Source: Terriglobales bacterium
Lineage (GTDB): Bacteria > Acidobacteriota > Terriglobia > Terriglobales > Acidobacteriaceae
Reading direction: 5' to 3'
Assembly: GCA_025462725.1 (NCBI GenBank)
Contig: JAOAPE010000012.1
Location: forward strand, 421,942-485,941
Length of the DNA: 64,000 bases
Position 1 is the first letter of the stretch. Each line of letters begins with the position of its first letter. The position numbers and the translations under genes were made by a program. The notes beneath the pieces were generated by a model. The model was given only the letters and a program-made list of their open reading frames with translations. It was not told the origin of the DNA and ran no database searches. This document shows, piece after piece, positions 25,041 through 33,933 of this stretch.

Positions 25041-26642
25041 ATGCGCGCGGAATGTCTACCCATCAGTTCTATCCCCCACGCCTCAAAGCTGTTTCAGGAT
25101 TACCTCCACAACTTCCAAAAAGTCACTGCGTATTATCCGCATGCGCCGTTTGCGAACTTCTATGCTGCGGAAGCTGCGGCGTTGAAGTATCCCGGGGAGA
25201 GGCGCAAGCGGGTGGCGGATGTTCTGGAGCGGCAGAACAAGAACTGGGGGGTATCGGCGAAGACGCTAGAGAATATTGATCGACTGCGGAATGGAGCGGC
25301 GGCAGTAGTCACCGGACAGCAAGTGAGCTTGTTTGGAGGCCCGCTGTTTTCGTTGCTGAAGGCGCTCACGGCGGTGAAACATGCGGCGGCGGCGACGGCG
25401 GCGGGCGTGGAATCCGTGCCGGTTTTTTGGCTAGCGACAGAGGACCACGATCTTGCGGAAGTGAGCACGGCAACGCTTTACGGCAAGGGCTTTGCGCTAC
25501 GGAAGTTGGCGGTGGATCCGAAAGCTGTCGAAGGAGCGCCGGTTGGCACGGTTCAATTCGGAGCCGAGATACAGCCGGTAGTTCAAGAAGCACTTGAACT
25601 ATTAGGCGAGTCCGAAGTTACTGACATCCTACGCGAGAGCTACGCGCCGGGAGCATTGTTCGGCGATGCGTTCGCGAAACTTTTCGCGCGGTTGTTTGCG
25701 GATTTCGGCGTTGTGATTCTTGACGCTAGAGATGCTGAATTGCATCGGATTGCGGAGCCGATTTATGTTGCTGCGGCGGAGAAAGCTGCGGCCATAAACT
25801 CCGGGCTGATGGAGCGAAGCAAAGCACTGGAGAGCGCCGGGTACCATGCGCAAGTGAAAGTCACCGGGTCATCCACAACGATTTTCATGCTGCAGGACGG
25901 AGTGCGGACTCCGGTGCAGCGGAGCAATTCGCATTTCGCCGTGGGGAAGGAAAAGTTTTCGCCCGGGGAGTTGGTGTCACGGATCAAAGCGTGTCCGGAG
26001 GATTTCAGCGCGAATGCGTTAATGCGTCCTGCGGTGCAGGACTTTCTGTTGCCGACGATTGCTTACGTCGGCGGTCCGGCAGAGGTGGCTTACTTCGCGC
26101 AGTCGGCGATTGTCTATCGAGAACTGCTTGGAAGGGTCACTCCGATCCTGCCAAGGATATCGGCGACACTCGTTGAGCCGAAAATTGAGCGATTGCTAGC
26201 GAAGTACGGCTTGAGCATCGCCGAGACAATGCAAGGGCCGGAGCACCTGCGGCAGTTGCTGGCGGCGAAGACGTTGCCGAGCGATTTGACCTCGCAGTTC
26301 GATCTAACGAGGTCAGCAGTTGAAAGCGGCTTGCGGAGATTGTCGGCAGAGCTTGAGCGGCTTGATCCGACATTAGTGGAAGCGGCCACAAAAGCGGGTT
26401 CGAAGATCCGATATCAGTTGACGCGATTGCAATCGCGGGCAGCGTATGCGGTGGCGAGGAAGGACTTGGAAATTGCGCAACACGGGGAACAGATCTCGAA
26501 TGCGTTGTTTCCGCGCAAGAACTTGCAGGAGCGAGAGATCGCCGGAATCGCCTTCCTTGCGCGGTATGGGGTTGGGTTGCTGAAGCAGATCTATGATGCG
26601 GGGCAGATCAATTGTCCAGATCATCAGGTGTTTTTTCTGTAA
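25041..26642 (+). CDS. bshC: Bacillithiol biosynthesis cysteine-adding enzyme BshC
   Basis: Adds cysteine to GlcN-malate in the last step of bacillithiol synthesis, in the cytoplasm. The 533-aa length is normal. Diagnostic segments are VVTGQQVSLFGGPLFSLLKA (about 89-108), FWLATEDHDLAEV, FVVIL-type core FGVVILDARDAELHR, and DFLLPTIAYVGGPAEVAYFAQ near residue 335. ATG 25041 is chosen because AGGAG lies eight bases upstream and the family starts with a short C-x-P-I-S segment. BshA and BshB are not in this window. Confidence 0.96.
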   Translation: MRAECLPISSIPHASKLFQDYLHNFQKVTAYYPHAPFANFYAAEAAALKYPGERRKRVADVLERQNKNWGVSAKTLENIDRLRNGAAAVVTGQQVSLFGGPLFSLLKALTAVKHAAAATAAGVESVPVFWLATEDHDLAEVSTATLYGKGFALRKLAVDPKAVEGAPVGTVQFGAEIQPVVQEALELLGESEVTDILRESYAPGALFGDAFAKLFARLFADFGVVILDARDAELHRIAEPIYVAAAEKAAAINSGLMERSKALESAGYHAQVKVTGSSTTIFMLQDGVRTPVQRSNSHFAVGKEKFSPGELVSRIKACPEDFSANALMRPAVQDFLLPTIAYVGGPAEVAYFAQSAIVYRELLGRVTPILPRISATLVEPKIERLLAKYGLSIAETMQGPEHLRQLLAAKTLPSDLTSQFDLTRSAVESGLRRLSAELERLDPTLVEAATKAGSKIRYQLTRLQSRAAYAVARKDLEIAQHGEQISNALFPRKNLQEREIAGIAFLARYGVGLLKQIYDAGQINCPDHQVFFL

Positions 26643-26700
26643 CGGTTCCGCAAGTTTCCTTCAGCAGCAATCGTCAGCCAATCTGGAGTATGATTTGCCT

Positions 26701-27009
26701 ATGGCGAAGACTCAAGAACCGTTTGATGTTGGGTGTCCGTGCTGTGGGGCGCTGATCAAGGTGGATCCCGCGACCAAGGCGGTGATCGCTCATACGGCGC
26801 CTGTCCGGCCGAAGACGTTCAATGACTTTGAGGAAGCGACGCGCGCGATGAGAGAGCAGGACGTGCGCAGGGAATCACTGTTTCAGCAGTCGATCGAGAA
26901 CGAGCGGAACAAGGCTGACCTGATGGAAAAGAAATTCCAGGAAGCCGTGAAGCGGGCCAAAGAAACTCCCGATAGCGGGAAGCCACTCCGCGACATCGAC
27001 CTCGGCTAG
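26701..27009 (+). CDS. Small zinc-ribbon/coiled-coil protein of unknown function
   Basis: A 102-aa protein. Residues 8-17 contain VGCPCCGALIKVD, half of a zinc ribbon with three closely spaced Cys and no second Cys pair. Residues about 45-90 are highly charged and predicted to be a helical coiled coil (RRESLFQQSIENERNKADLMEKK). It sits 58 bp after bshC and 20 bp before the GDPD gene on the same strand, so the three may be cotranscribed. No family name can be given. Confidence 0.6.
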   Translation: MAKTQEPFDVGCPCCGALIKVDPATKAVIAHTAPVRPKTFNDFEEATRAMREQDVRRESLFQQSIENERNKADLMEKKFQEAVKRAKETPDSGKPLRDIDLG

Positions 27010-27029
27010 AACGCCCAGCGCGTTCACCT

Positions 27030-27743
27030 ATGAGCAGCGAGCGCTTGCCTACAACCCGGCAGAGTCCTTTGTTCCTGGGCCACCGGGGAACGCGCGTATA
27101 CGCTCCCGAAAATACCTTTGCAGCATTCGACATTGCGCTGGAACACGGCTGCGATGGATTCGAGTTCGACGTACGCCGCACTTGCGATAACGTGGCAGCC
27201 ATCTGCCATGACGCGCATTTCCACAAACTGAAAGTTGAAGAGAATACGCTGGCGGAGTTGCGGGCGGTGCATCCGCTGGCTACGCTGGAGGAATTGCTGC
27301 GCGAGTATGGCGCGCGATGTTATCTCAACATTGAATTGAAAGACGCCGGGTTGGAAGAGGAGACGGTTCGGTTGTTGAAGAAGTATCCGGTAAGCGGTGG
27401 AGTGCTGGTTTCGTCATTTCTGCCGGAAGTGATCGAGTGCATGGCGGAGTTGAGCGGCGGGATGGATTTGTCCTTGGGATACATCTGCCGCAACTTGAGG
27501 CTGCTGAGTAAATGGAAGAAGCTGCCGATATCGCACGCGATCATCAATCACAAGATATATTCCAAATCACTGCATAAGGAACTGCGGGCTGCGGGCATTG
27601 CGACATTCGTGTGGACGATCAATGATGCGGCAGAAGCCGAGAAGTTCCGGGATTTGGGTGTGGACGGAATCATCTCCGACGACACGAAGCTGAGCCGGTA
27701 TGCGCGTGTCGCCAAGGCGCAAGCAGTGCCAATCAGCGAGTAG
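27030..27743 (+). CDS. Glycerophosphodiester phosphodiesterase
   Basis: Hydrolyses glycerophosphodiesters to glycerol-3-phosphate plus an alcohol. The 237-aa GDPD barrel has all catalytic features: HRG (18-20), PEN (26-28), E45 and D47 of FEFDVRR, the general-acid CHD near residue 60, NIELK, and the late TFVWTINDAAEAEKFRDLGVDGIISDD. There is no signal peptide, so it is cytoplasmic (UgpQ-like). The end overlaps the convergent GlpD-like gene by 11 bp, an enzyme that would use its product. Confidence 0.95.
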   Translation: MSSERLPTTRQSPLFLGHRGTRVYAPENTFAAFDIALEHGCDGFEFDVRRTCDNVAAICHDAHFHKLKVEENTLAELRAVHPLATLEELLREYGARCYLNIELKDAGLEEETVRLLKKYPVSGGVLVSSFLPEVIECMAELSGGMDLSLGYICRNLRLLSKWKKLPISHAIINHKIYSKSLHKELRAAGIATFVWTINDAAEAEKFRDLGVDGIISDDTKLSRYARVAKAQAVPISE

Positions 27744-29313
27744 AGGTAGCGGCGGCTACCGGCTTGTGCATGAAGCGGCTGTGCTCGATCTCGAAGTCTT
27801 CCTTTGCCGTGCTGATCTCTTCCTGCGTCCATTGAAGAGCGGCGCCGATATTCTTCGCTGCATGATCGGTACATTCACTATTCCAACATTGGCCAAGCGC
27901 TACGGGAACTCGCCTTAGAAGCATGTCACCGAGTGTGACTGCGCATTCGGATTCGACGGCGTGGACTGCTTCGGCAACGATGTGATCGCTGTGCGGGCAG
28001 AGTTTCGCCGCGAGTTGCGGATTGCCAGCGGCGGCGCGGACAATCGCCTCGGCATGTCGCGGATGCCATTCGGAGATGGCGCGCTGGTCGTGTGTAGCTG
28101 CTACCTTGTTGGCAACAATCGTGATTGGCTCTGCAACCGCGATGCCGATCTTGCGCGCGCAATCGCGCGCGAGGCTTGCGGCGGTCGTGAGCTTGCCGCC
28201 GATGACGGAGTAGAGTCCGAGGGCGCCATCGTCGCGGTGATCATGTATGAAATGTTTGCGCGTGACCGCGGAAGCTTTCTTCCCCTGCACAAATGGCAGC
28301 GGGCGGACTCCGGCAAATCCGGCGGTGATGTCGGCAAAGTGCAGGCCGGAATTAGGGAAGATGCGACTGAAGCACGCGAAGAGATATTGGAACTCGTCTG
28401 TTGTAGGCGTGCTGCGGCCAGGATCGCCGTCGTCGGCGACTTCAGTAGTGCCGACCAGAGTCTGTCCGTTCCATGGGATAACGAAAACCTGGCGGCGGTC
28501 GACCGCTTCGGCGTAAATGGCAGAATGCGGAGCGCCTGCGAATTTCGGCAGCAGAATATGCGAGCCGCGAATTCCGCCGATCATGCGATTAGCGGAGATC
28601 CCGGAATCGGCGCAGATACGATCTGCCCAAGGACCAGTGGCGTTGATGATGCAATCTGAGGGAAATGTAGTTTCTAAGTTGGAGAGCGAGTCACGGGTGA
28701 TGACTCCGCTCACTTTTCCTTCGGCCCTGGTAACGGCAAGCACTTGCGTGTGATTGCGGGCCACCGCGCCAGCTTCGATTGCTTCTACCAACCACTCGGC
28801 GATGAGCCGCTCCGGGAATTCACATTGCGCGTCTTCGTAATCAAACACAGACCATTTCATTCCGGAGTCGAGCGAGCGCTGCAACGTTTCCATCTCCTGC
28901 TCCGGCGAGTCCAAATGCGATTGCGATTTGGCAATTCGCCGGTACATGGCGAGTCCGGCGCGAACGGCGAGCGCGCTGCGTCGGCCGAAGCTGTTGCGAT
29001 CTGGCAACGCGAGGATGAAGTTCATGGGACGAACGAGTGTGGGTCGTTGTCGCAACAGCAAGTCGCGTTCACGCAGTGATTCGCGCACGAGTGCCAGTTC
29101 GCCGTGTTCGAGATAACGCAATCCGCCGTGGATGATGCGAGTGGAACGACTGGAAGTGCCGGAGGCGAAATCCTGTTGCTCAAGAATAAGAGTGCGCTTG
29201 CCGGCAAGAGCGCATTCTCGGGCGATGGCTACTCCGTTCACGTCCCCACAAATGACGATGACGTCGTAGCGGCTTGCTACGAGTGGCGCGCGGACGCGAT
29301 AGCGTGTGGTCAT
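27733..29313 (-). CDS. Glycerol-3-phosphate dehydrogenase-like FAD oxidoreductase with altered dinucleotide motif
   Basis: A 526-aa member of the GlpD/GlpA family, which oxidises glycerol-3-phosphate to DHAP and feeds electrons to quinone. Family stretches are clear: LEQQDFASGTSSRSTRIIHGGLRYLEHGE, NATGPWADRI, GSHILLP, FVIPWNGQTLVGTTE, and GVRPLPF. However, the FAD-binding loop at residues 21-27 reads I-C-G-D-V-N-G where the family has I-G-G-G-x-x-G. Two of the three motif glycines (22 and 24) are therefore Cys and Asp. Activity may be lost or altered. Convergent with the GDPD gene. Confidence 0.88.
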   Translation of the reverse strand: MTTRYRVRAPLVASRYDVIVICGDVNGVAIARECALAGKRTLILEQQDFASGTSSRSTRIIHGGLRYLEHGELALVRESLRERDLLLRQRPTLVRPMNFILALPDRNSFGRRSALAVRAGLAMYRRIAKSQSHLDSPEQEMETLQRSLDSGMKWSVFDYEDAQCEFPERLIAEWLVEAIEAGAVARNHTQVLAVTRAEGKVSGVITRDSLSNLETTFPSDCIINATGPWADRICADSGISANRMIGGIRGSHILLPKFAGAPHSAIYAEAVDRRQVFVIPWNGQTLVGTTEVADDGDPGRSTPTTDEFQYLFACFSRIFPNSGLHFADITAGFAGVRPLPFVQGKKASAVTRKHFIHDHRDDGALGLYSVIGGKLTTAASLARDCARKIGIAVAEPITIVANKVAATHDQRAISEWHPRHAEAIVRAAAGNPQLAAKLCPHSDHIVAEAVHAVESECAVTLGDMLLRRVPVALGQCWNSECTDHAAKNIGAALQWTQEEISTAKEDFEIEHSRFMHKPVAAATSTR

Positions 29314-29378
29314 CTGGCGATTTACGAGCGTAGAGATGCGGAACGGATGCGTCCGCTTAGAGGTAATGATGTATTACG

Positions 29379-29400
29379 GGCGGTTGCTGGCGCAACCGCC
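29379..29400. terminator. GC hairpin between GlpD-like gene and small membrane gene
   Basis: GGCGGTTG (29379-29386) and CAACCGCC (29393-29400) around CTGGCG. It lies just after the minus-strand membrane protein stop (29411) and upstream of the GlpD-like start. No strong T-run, so an attenuator or weak terminator. Confidence 0.4.
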
Positions 29401-29410
29401 GCACTGCTGA

Positions 29411-29560
29411 TCAAACTGCTGAACGGCGTCCGGTGACCATGTGAAAGATCGCAACGATAACGGCGATCACGAGCAGCGCATGAATAAGACCGCCGCCCAC
29501 TTTAAGTACGACTCCCATGAGCCACAGTAGGATCAAGATTCCCGCAATTGCTAGAAGCAT
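29411..29560 (-). CDS. Lmo0937-type small membrane protein
   Basis: A 49-aa hydrophobic protein with two membrane segments, reading LLAIAGILILLWLMGVVL, then KVGGGLIHALLVIAVIVAI, then a basic C-terminal tail. The LWLMGVxLKVGGGLIHxLLVIAxI pattern is the lmo0937 family. ATG 29560 is preceded by GGGAGGG, a strong ribosome site. Function unknown; such peptides are often stress-linked (family knowledge, weak). Confidence 0.8.
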   Translation of the reverse strand: MLLAIAGILILLWLMGVVLKVGGGLIHALLVIAVIVAIFHMVTGRRSAV

Positions 29561-29650
29561 GTGTATTCCCTCCCCGTACTCAGATTCTGAGTGCAAGTAG
29601 GATGTTGCCTAAATAGTAACGCTATGGGTTAGGGCCCGAAGATTTACACA

Positions 29651-30892
29651 CTAGCCAATCAGGCCGAGGAAGTCCTTGCCGCTGGCGCGGAAGCCGGGGA
29701 AGACCGATGCTAATTGGCTATTGCCCATATGTCGGCTAAGACCCTCGCTGAGGACGGTGCGGAAGTCGGTAGTTACTTCAAGGTCACGGCCTTCATATAG
29801 GTGGCGCGAATCAAGCCCGGGCCAGCGTCCGTAAACCTTACCGCCTTTCACCGGGCCACCGAGGACGAACATCACATTTGCGTGTCCGTGATCTGTGCCG
29901 CGGCTGCCATTTTCGCGCGCTGTGCGTCCGAACTCAGACATGGTCACAAGGACAGTCTCGCCGCCAAGGTTGCCGATGTCTGTCCAGAAAGCGGCGATGG
30001 CCTGCGAAAATTCGCGAGTAAGATTTGCGATCTGACCTTGCGTGGAACCTTCGTTGACGTGGTGGTCCCACCCCCCGATGTCGGCAAATGCCACTTCGAC
30101 GCCGAGGTCTGCTTTGAGTAGTTGCGCGACTTGCTTGAGGCTGTCGCCGAAGCGGCCGCGGGGATAGTTTGCGTTCGCCGCAGGAGTGTATTTAGCAGGG
30201 TCTGCGGACTTCAGCATCTTCACGGCTTCGAAAGTTTCCTGTCCGGTGCCATGCAGGACAGAGTCTACGGACTGCGCGTACATGGATTCAAAACTGTTGG
30301 AGAGGCCGCCGGCAGCAGGCCCGGCATTTCTGCCGCCGACTCCGAATTCGTTGATGTTGCTGATAGCGACTGCCGGATTCGGGCCAGCGAGCGTGCGTGG
30401 AAGTGCGGTGCCGAGCGCGACGGCGCGGAATGGCGACTGCTTTTCCCATTCTTTCTGCAACGCGCGGTTGAGCCATCCATCTTCAGTGGACTTCACCCCT
30501 GGCGTTCCTGATTCCATGTAGTCCTGCGCATCAAAATGCGAACGCGTGTTGTCAGGCGACCCGGAGGCGTGGACGATGGCGAGTTGCTTGCTGTCCCACA
30601 GTGGCTTGAATGCGGCCATGGAAGGATGCAATCCGAAGAGACCGTCGAGATCGATCACTGACGCCCGGGGAATGGCGATGGTCGGGCGCATCTGGTAGTA
30701 GGTGGGCTCGCCGTGGGGTACAACAATATTGAGTCCATCGGCGGCACCGCGCTGGAACAAGACGACCATGCGCTTCTTGCCAGTGCTGTTGACGTCGGCA
30801 AAGGCGGCGCGGGTCAAGAAGCTGGGGATGGCAGTGGTGCCAACGACCGCGAGTGCGCTGTTCTTCAGGAATACGCGTCGAGTGAGTGCCAT
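29651..30892 (-). CDS. DUF1501 domain protein, Tat-exported
   Basis: A 413-aa protein with a twin-arginine signal (LTRRVFLKNSALAVVG) and cleavage near AAFA. The DUF1501 domain shows MVVLFQRGAADGLNIVVPHG, LGLHPSMAAFKPLW, SHFDAQDYMESGTPG, and near the end TVLVTMSEFGRTARENGSRGTDHGHANVMFVLGG, resembling alkaline-phosphatase/sulfatase-superfamily metal sites. It starts 4 bp after the DUF1800 stop, the usual order for this pair in Acidobacteria, Planctomycetes and Proteobacteria. The physiological role is unknown; probably periplasmic. Confidence 0.93.
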   Translation of the reverse strand: MALTRRVFLKNSALAVVGTTAIPSFLTRAAFADVNSTGKKRMVVLFQRGAADGLNIVVPHGEPTYYQMRPTIAIPRASVIDLDGLFGLHPSMAAFKPLWDSKQLAIVHASGSPDNTRSHFDAQDYMESGTPGVKSTEDGWLNRALQKEWEKQSPFRAVALGTALPRTLAGPNPAVAISNINEFGVGGRNAGPAAGGLSNSFESMYAQSVDSVLHGTGQETFEAVKMLKSADPAKYTPAANANYPRGRFGDSLKQVAQLLKADLGVEVAFADIGGWDHHVNEGSTQGQIANLTREFSQAIAAFWTDIGNLGGETVLVTMSEFGRTARENGSRGTDHGHANVMFVLGGPVKGGKVYGRWPGLDSRHLYEGRDLEVTTDFRTVLSEGLSRHMGNSQLASVFPGFRASGKDFLGLIG

Positions 30893-30896
30893 GGCG

Positions 30897-32981
30897 TTAT
30901 CTCCTCTGAAATTCCGGCGAGCCTAGAACCAGGCCTGCGATCACGCCGAGTTGCTTCATCGGATCTGTGACATTGCGCTGATTGAGCGTGGGGTCGTCGA
31001 GTTGTTTGCGGATAGTGTCACGCGTCTGCTGCGAGATGTCGCCAGCGAGTATGGCGTTCGAGATCACCGCGACGGCGGCGTCAGCATCAGCCGGCGGCAT
31101 GGAATCTTTCATCAAAAGATCTTTATTCACGCTGATGCCGCGAAGTTTTCCGCTGGCGAGCGCGAGTCCGAAATTCATACGATTCAACAACGCGGCGGAG
31201 TTCACCCAGGCGTCGGCCTTCATTGAATATCCGGTGGGCGGCTGCATTCCGTATAGCGGCATCCCGAGGCGCTGAAGCGTTTGCGCCAGCGGCTGCGCGT
31301 TGCTCACATCGCTTCCCGTGATGCGCACGGCAGAGACGACAAACTCCAGAGGCGTTTTCACTTTCGCGCGGTACGACTCAGGCGACCAGAATTCCGGCGA
31401 CTTGAACATGGTGCGCAAAACTTCTTTGATGTCGCCATCGGACTTGAGATATGTGGCGGACATGGAATCAATGAGAGACTGCGGCGGAGTGTCAGAGACG
31501 AAGCGCATGGCCAATTTGCGGGAGATGAACTTCGCGGTGGAAGGATGCTTGGCGAGCATCTCAAGGACTTTTTTGCCTTCCTTTTCGCCGTCCTCATTGA
31601 TCTTTTGTCCGAGAATGTGTTTTTCGCCGGGTTCGTGCAGCTTGTCATTGAACTCGAAACTGCCGCCGAGTTGTGGTTGTTTGATGGTCCAGCCGGTCAG
31701 GACCTTTGCGACTTCGATGATGTCCTGCTGCGTGTATCCGCCATCGACACCGAGTGTGTGGAGCTCCATCAGCTCGCGGGCATAGTTTTCGTTCACTCCG
31801 CGTTGCGGTTTGGGCGCGGCGTTGGGATCCATGTTGTTGGGATTCCGCTGCTGTTGTGGTCGCTGGCGGCGTGGCTGAGGTGCGAGTCCGATACGCTGGA
31901 AGAAAGTCTCACGGCGCTGATTGCGGTTGTTGGCAAGGTTCGCTCCACGGCCGCCGCCGCGTTGTGCAGCGATGGAGTTCGGCCCGACGCTCTGAAAATT
32001 ATCCAGGTAAAAGAGCATGGCGGGATGAGTTGCCGTCGCCATGAGCAAGTCTTTGAACTTGCCAAGCGCATGCGGACGGATAGCGTCACGTTCGTAGGAG
32101 GTGGTGAGGACGCGGTCAGCGCCCTTCTGCACGAACACGTTGAAGTGATTGAACCAGAAGTCGGTCATCACTTCGTCGAGTTGCCGTTCGCTGTAGATGG
32201 CGCGGATAAGTTTGCTCTGCACCAGCTCGTTGGTGATCACGCCTTGGGGGTTCGCCAACGCTTGCAGTTGCTCACGCTGTTCAGCGGACATTCCTTGTAA
32301 GAGTTTCTCGCGCTCTTCTGGCTGAAAGCCCTGGACCATGATCCGGCGCTCATCGGCCGGCATCTTCAGAACGGCGTTGAAGCGGTCTTGCGGAGATTTC
32401 TGCAACAAGGCGTCAGCATCGGAATTTGCATTCATGCGCGCTTCGCGCCGTTCGGCGCGGCGATCCATGGCTTCAGGAGCCATGTCATTGGCCATGTTGC
32501 CGTCGTCGGATTTGGTAGCTGCGGCGTTGTCGTTCTGCGCTTTGCGCTCGGCGCGATTCTTGTAGTTCTCAAGTTGGGCTTCGTAGATGGCGCGTTCTTT
32601 GGGATCGGACGGCATGCGGAGGCGTCCGTCAGCAACGGCTTTGATCACTTGCGGTGGTGGGAAGTTCTGCACCAAGGTGCGCGAATCCATGCGGAGCGTG
32701 CGGAATGGTTCGAGGCGGGATTGCAATGCGGAATCGTCGATCTTGTCAGGCGATAGCTGCTGGTCAATCCACTTGTCGACGCCAATGGCTTTTACTTTAT
32801 CGATATCGCCAGGACGAGGTCCGAAGGTTAAGCGATTCAGCGCATGCAGCGCGCGCTGGGAGTCGTCCATTTGTGCAACGGATTTTTTTGGTTTCGATTT
32901 TGCGAGAAGAAGTGAGGCTGAGGCACTGGAGATTGCGATGAAGATCACTACAGCGATTAAACGCTTTGATTTGAGTGTCAT
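30897..32981 (-). CDS. DUF1800 domain protein with low-complexity insertions
   Basis: A 694-aa exported protein with an N-terminal hydrophobic signal (LIAVVIFIAISSASASLLL). The DUF1800 start ALHALNRLTFGPRPGDIDKV, central MTDFWFNHFNVFVQKG, NYARELMELHTLGVDGGYTQQDI and C-terminal KTPLEFVVSAVRI are all clear. Two inserts are unusual: a charged Asn/Asp/Arg-rich stretch (about 150-200) and an Arg/Gln/Pro/Asn-rich stretch (about 335-385) just before ENYARELMELH. ATG 32981 with GGAG is preferred over GTG 32987. Operon partner of the DUF1501 gene; function unknown. Confidence 0.92.
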   Translation of the reverse strand: MTLKSKRLIAVVIFIAISSASASLLLAKSKPKKSVAQMDDSQRALHALNRLTFGPRPGDIDKVKAIGVDKWIDQQLSPDKIDDSALQSRLEPFRTLRMDSRTLVQNFPPPQVIKAVADGRLRMPSDPKERAIYEAQLENYKNRAERKAQNDNAAATKSDDGNMANDMAPEAMDRRAERREARMNANSDADALLQKSPQDRFNAVLKMPADERRIMVQGFQPEEREKLLQGMSAEQREQLQALANPQGVITNELVQSKLIRAIYSERQLDEVMTDFWFNHFNVFVQKGADRVLTTSYERDAIRPHALGKFKDLLMATATHPAMLFYLDNFQSVGPNSIAAQRGGGRGANLANNRNQRRETFFQRIGLAPQPRRQRPQQQRNPNNMDPNAAPKPQRGVNENYARELMELHTLGVDGGYTQQDIIEVAKVLTGWTIKQPQLGGSFEFNDKLHEPGEKHILGQKINEDGEKEGKKVLEMLAKHPSTAKFISRKLAMRFVSDTPPQSLIDSMSATYLKSDGDIKEVLRTMFKSPEFWSPESYRAKVKTPLEFVVSAVRITGSDVSNAQPLAQTLQRLGMPLYGMQPPTGYSMKADAWVNSAALLNRMNFGLALASGKLRGISVNKDLLMKDSMPPADADAAVAVISNAILAGDISQQTRDTIRKQLDDPTLNQRNVTDPMKQLGVIAGLVLGSPEFQRR

Positions 32982-33088
32982 TGCCACTCCACTGTTTCAT
33001 GATGCGAGACAAGTGCCCGGGCCCGCTGCTTACTTCATTGTACAAACACTCCGGAAACAAAAAGTTGTAATCCCCGGTTACCAAAGGC

Positions 33089-33844
33089 CTAGAAGTGCAG
33101 GCGTAAATCGCTGAACCGCTGTACTTCCAGCAGCTTTCTGCCATCCACCGGCGCGGCAGAAATCTCTTCGTGCTCCAGCACCCACGTCTGGCAATGGGGG
33201 ACGAAGACCGCGTGAATACCGGCTGCGAGCGCGGGATTGATGTCTGACTTGGGGCTGTTGCCGATCATCCATGTGGTCTCAGGCAACAAGGCATACTTGG
33301 CGATGATCTCGCGATACGTGGCGACGTTCTTTTCGGCGACGATCTCAATGGCGACGAAGAAATCTTTTAGTCCGGAGCGGTCGATCTTTCCAGATTGCTC
33401 GGTGATGTTGCCCTTCGTCATCACGATGAGATGATGTCTTTCGGCGAGGTAGGCGAGGGTTTCTGAGACTCCGTCGATTATTTCCAGCGGATGTTCGGCG
33501 ATCTGATGCGAGAAGCTCCAGATCTTTTGGTGGAGTTCCGGGGTGATGGGCTCGACAGAAAGGCGCTCGAAGCTGCCGACGAGGGAATGCGCGAAGCTGT
33601 GGAGGCCGTATCCGTGCTTGAGGATGGATTCGCGCTCAACCTGATTGATGACCTCGCGGACTTGTTCAGTCGAGTATTCGCGATGATTCAGAAAAGAGAT
33701 GAAGTCAGCAATCGCGCGCTCGAAATAAATATTGTTTTCGCAAAGGGTGTCGTCAAGATCGATAAGAAGAGTCTGCGCGCCTTCAGGCTTGCTGGCCGGA
33801 TCGATGACTGAGAGCGGTTTCGATTGTGACGGTGCTTCCAACAT
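33089..33844 (-). CDS. HAD superfamily hydrolase (subfamily IA)
   Basis: A 251-aa phosphatase-like protein. Motif I is LLIDLDDTL near residues 26-34 (nucleophile and general acid Asp). A helical cap follows (about 40-120), then motif II VMTKGN (Thr), a Lys in EKNVATY (motif III) and motif IV WMIGNSPKSDINPALAAG. The arrangement resembles noncanonical pyrimidine nucleotidases and HAD-IA phosphatases, but the substrate cannot be named. Divergent from the PilZ gene; the 89-bp gap likely holds both promoters. Confidence 0.88.
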   Translation of the reverse strand: MLEAPSQSKPLSVIDPASKPEGAQTLLIDLDDTLCENNIYFERAIADFISFLNHREYSTEQVREVINQVERESILKHGYGLHSFAHSLVGSFERLSVEPITPELHQKIWSFSHQIAEHPLEIIDGVSETLAYLAERHHLIVMTKGNITEQSGKIDRSGLKDFFVAIEIVAEKNVATYREIIAKYALLPETTWMIGNSPKSDINPALAAGIHAVFVPHCQTWVLEHEEISAAPVDGRKLLEVQRFSDLRLHF

Positions 33845-33933
33845 GAGCTCCTGAAAACGAAAGGCAATGATAGCGCGAATGAGCCGATGCTGACTCTGCT
33901 AAAATGTGGTTCCAAGAACGAAGGAGTCCCCGC

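Noticed and set aside
31281-32300. A 339-codon frame antisense to the DUF1800 gene
   Set aside because: Fully inside a well-supported gene; repetitive, Arg/His/Val-rich translation with no family pattern.
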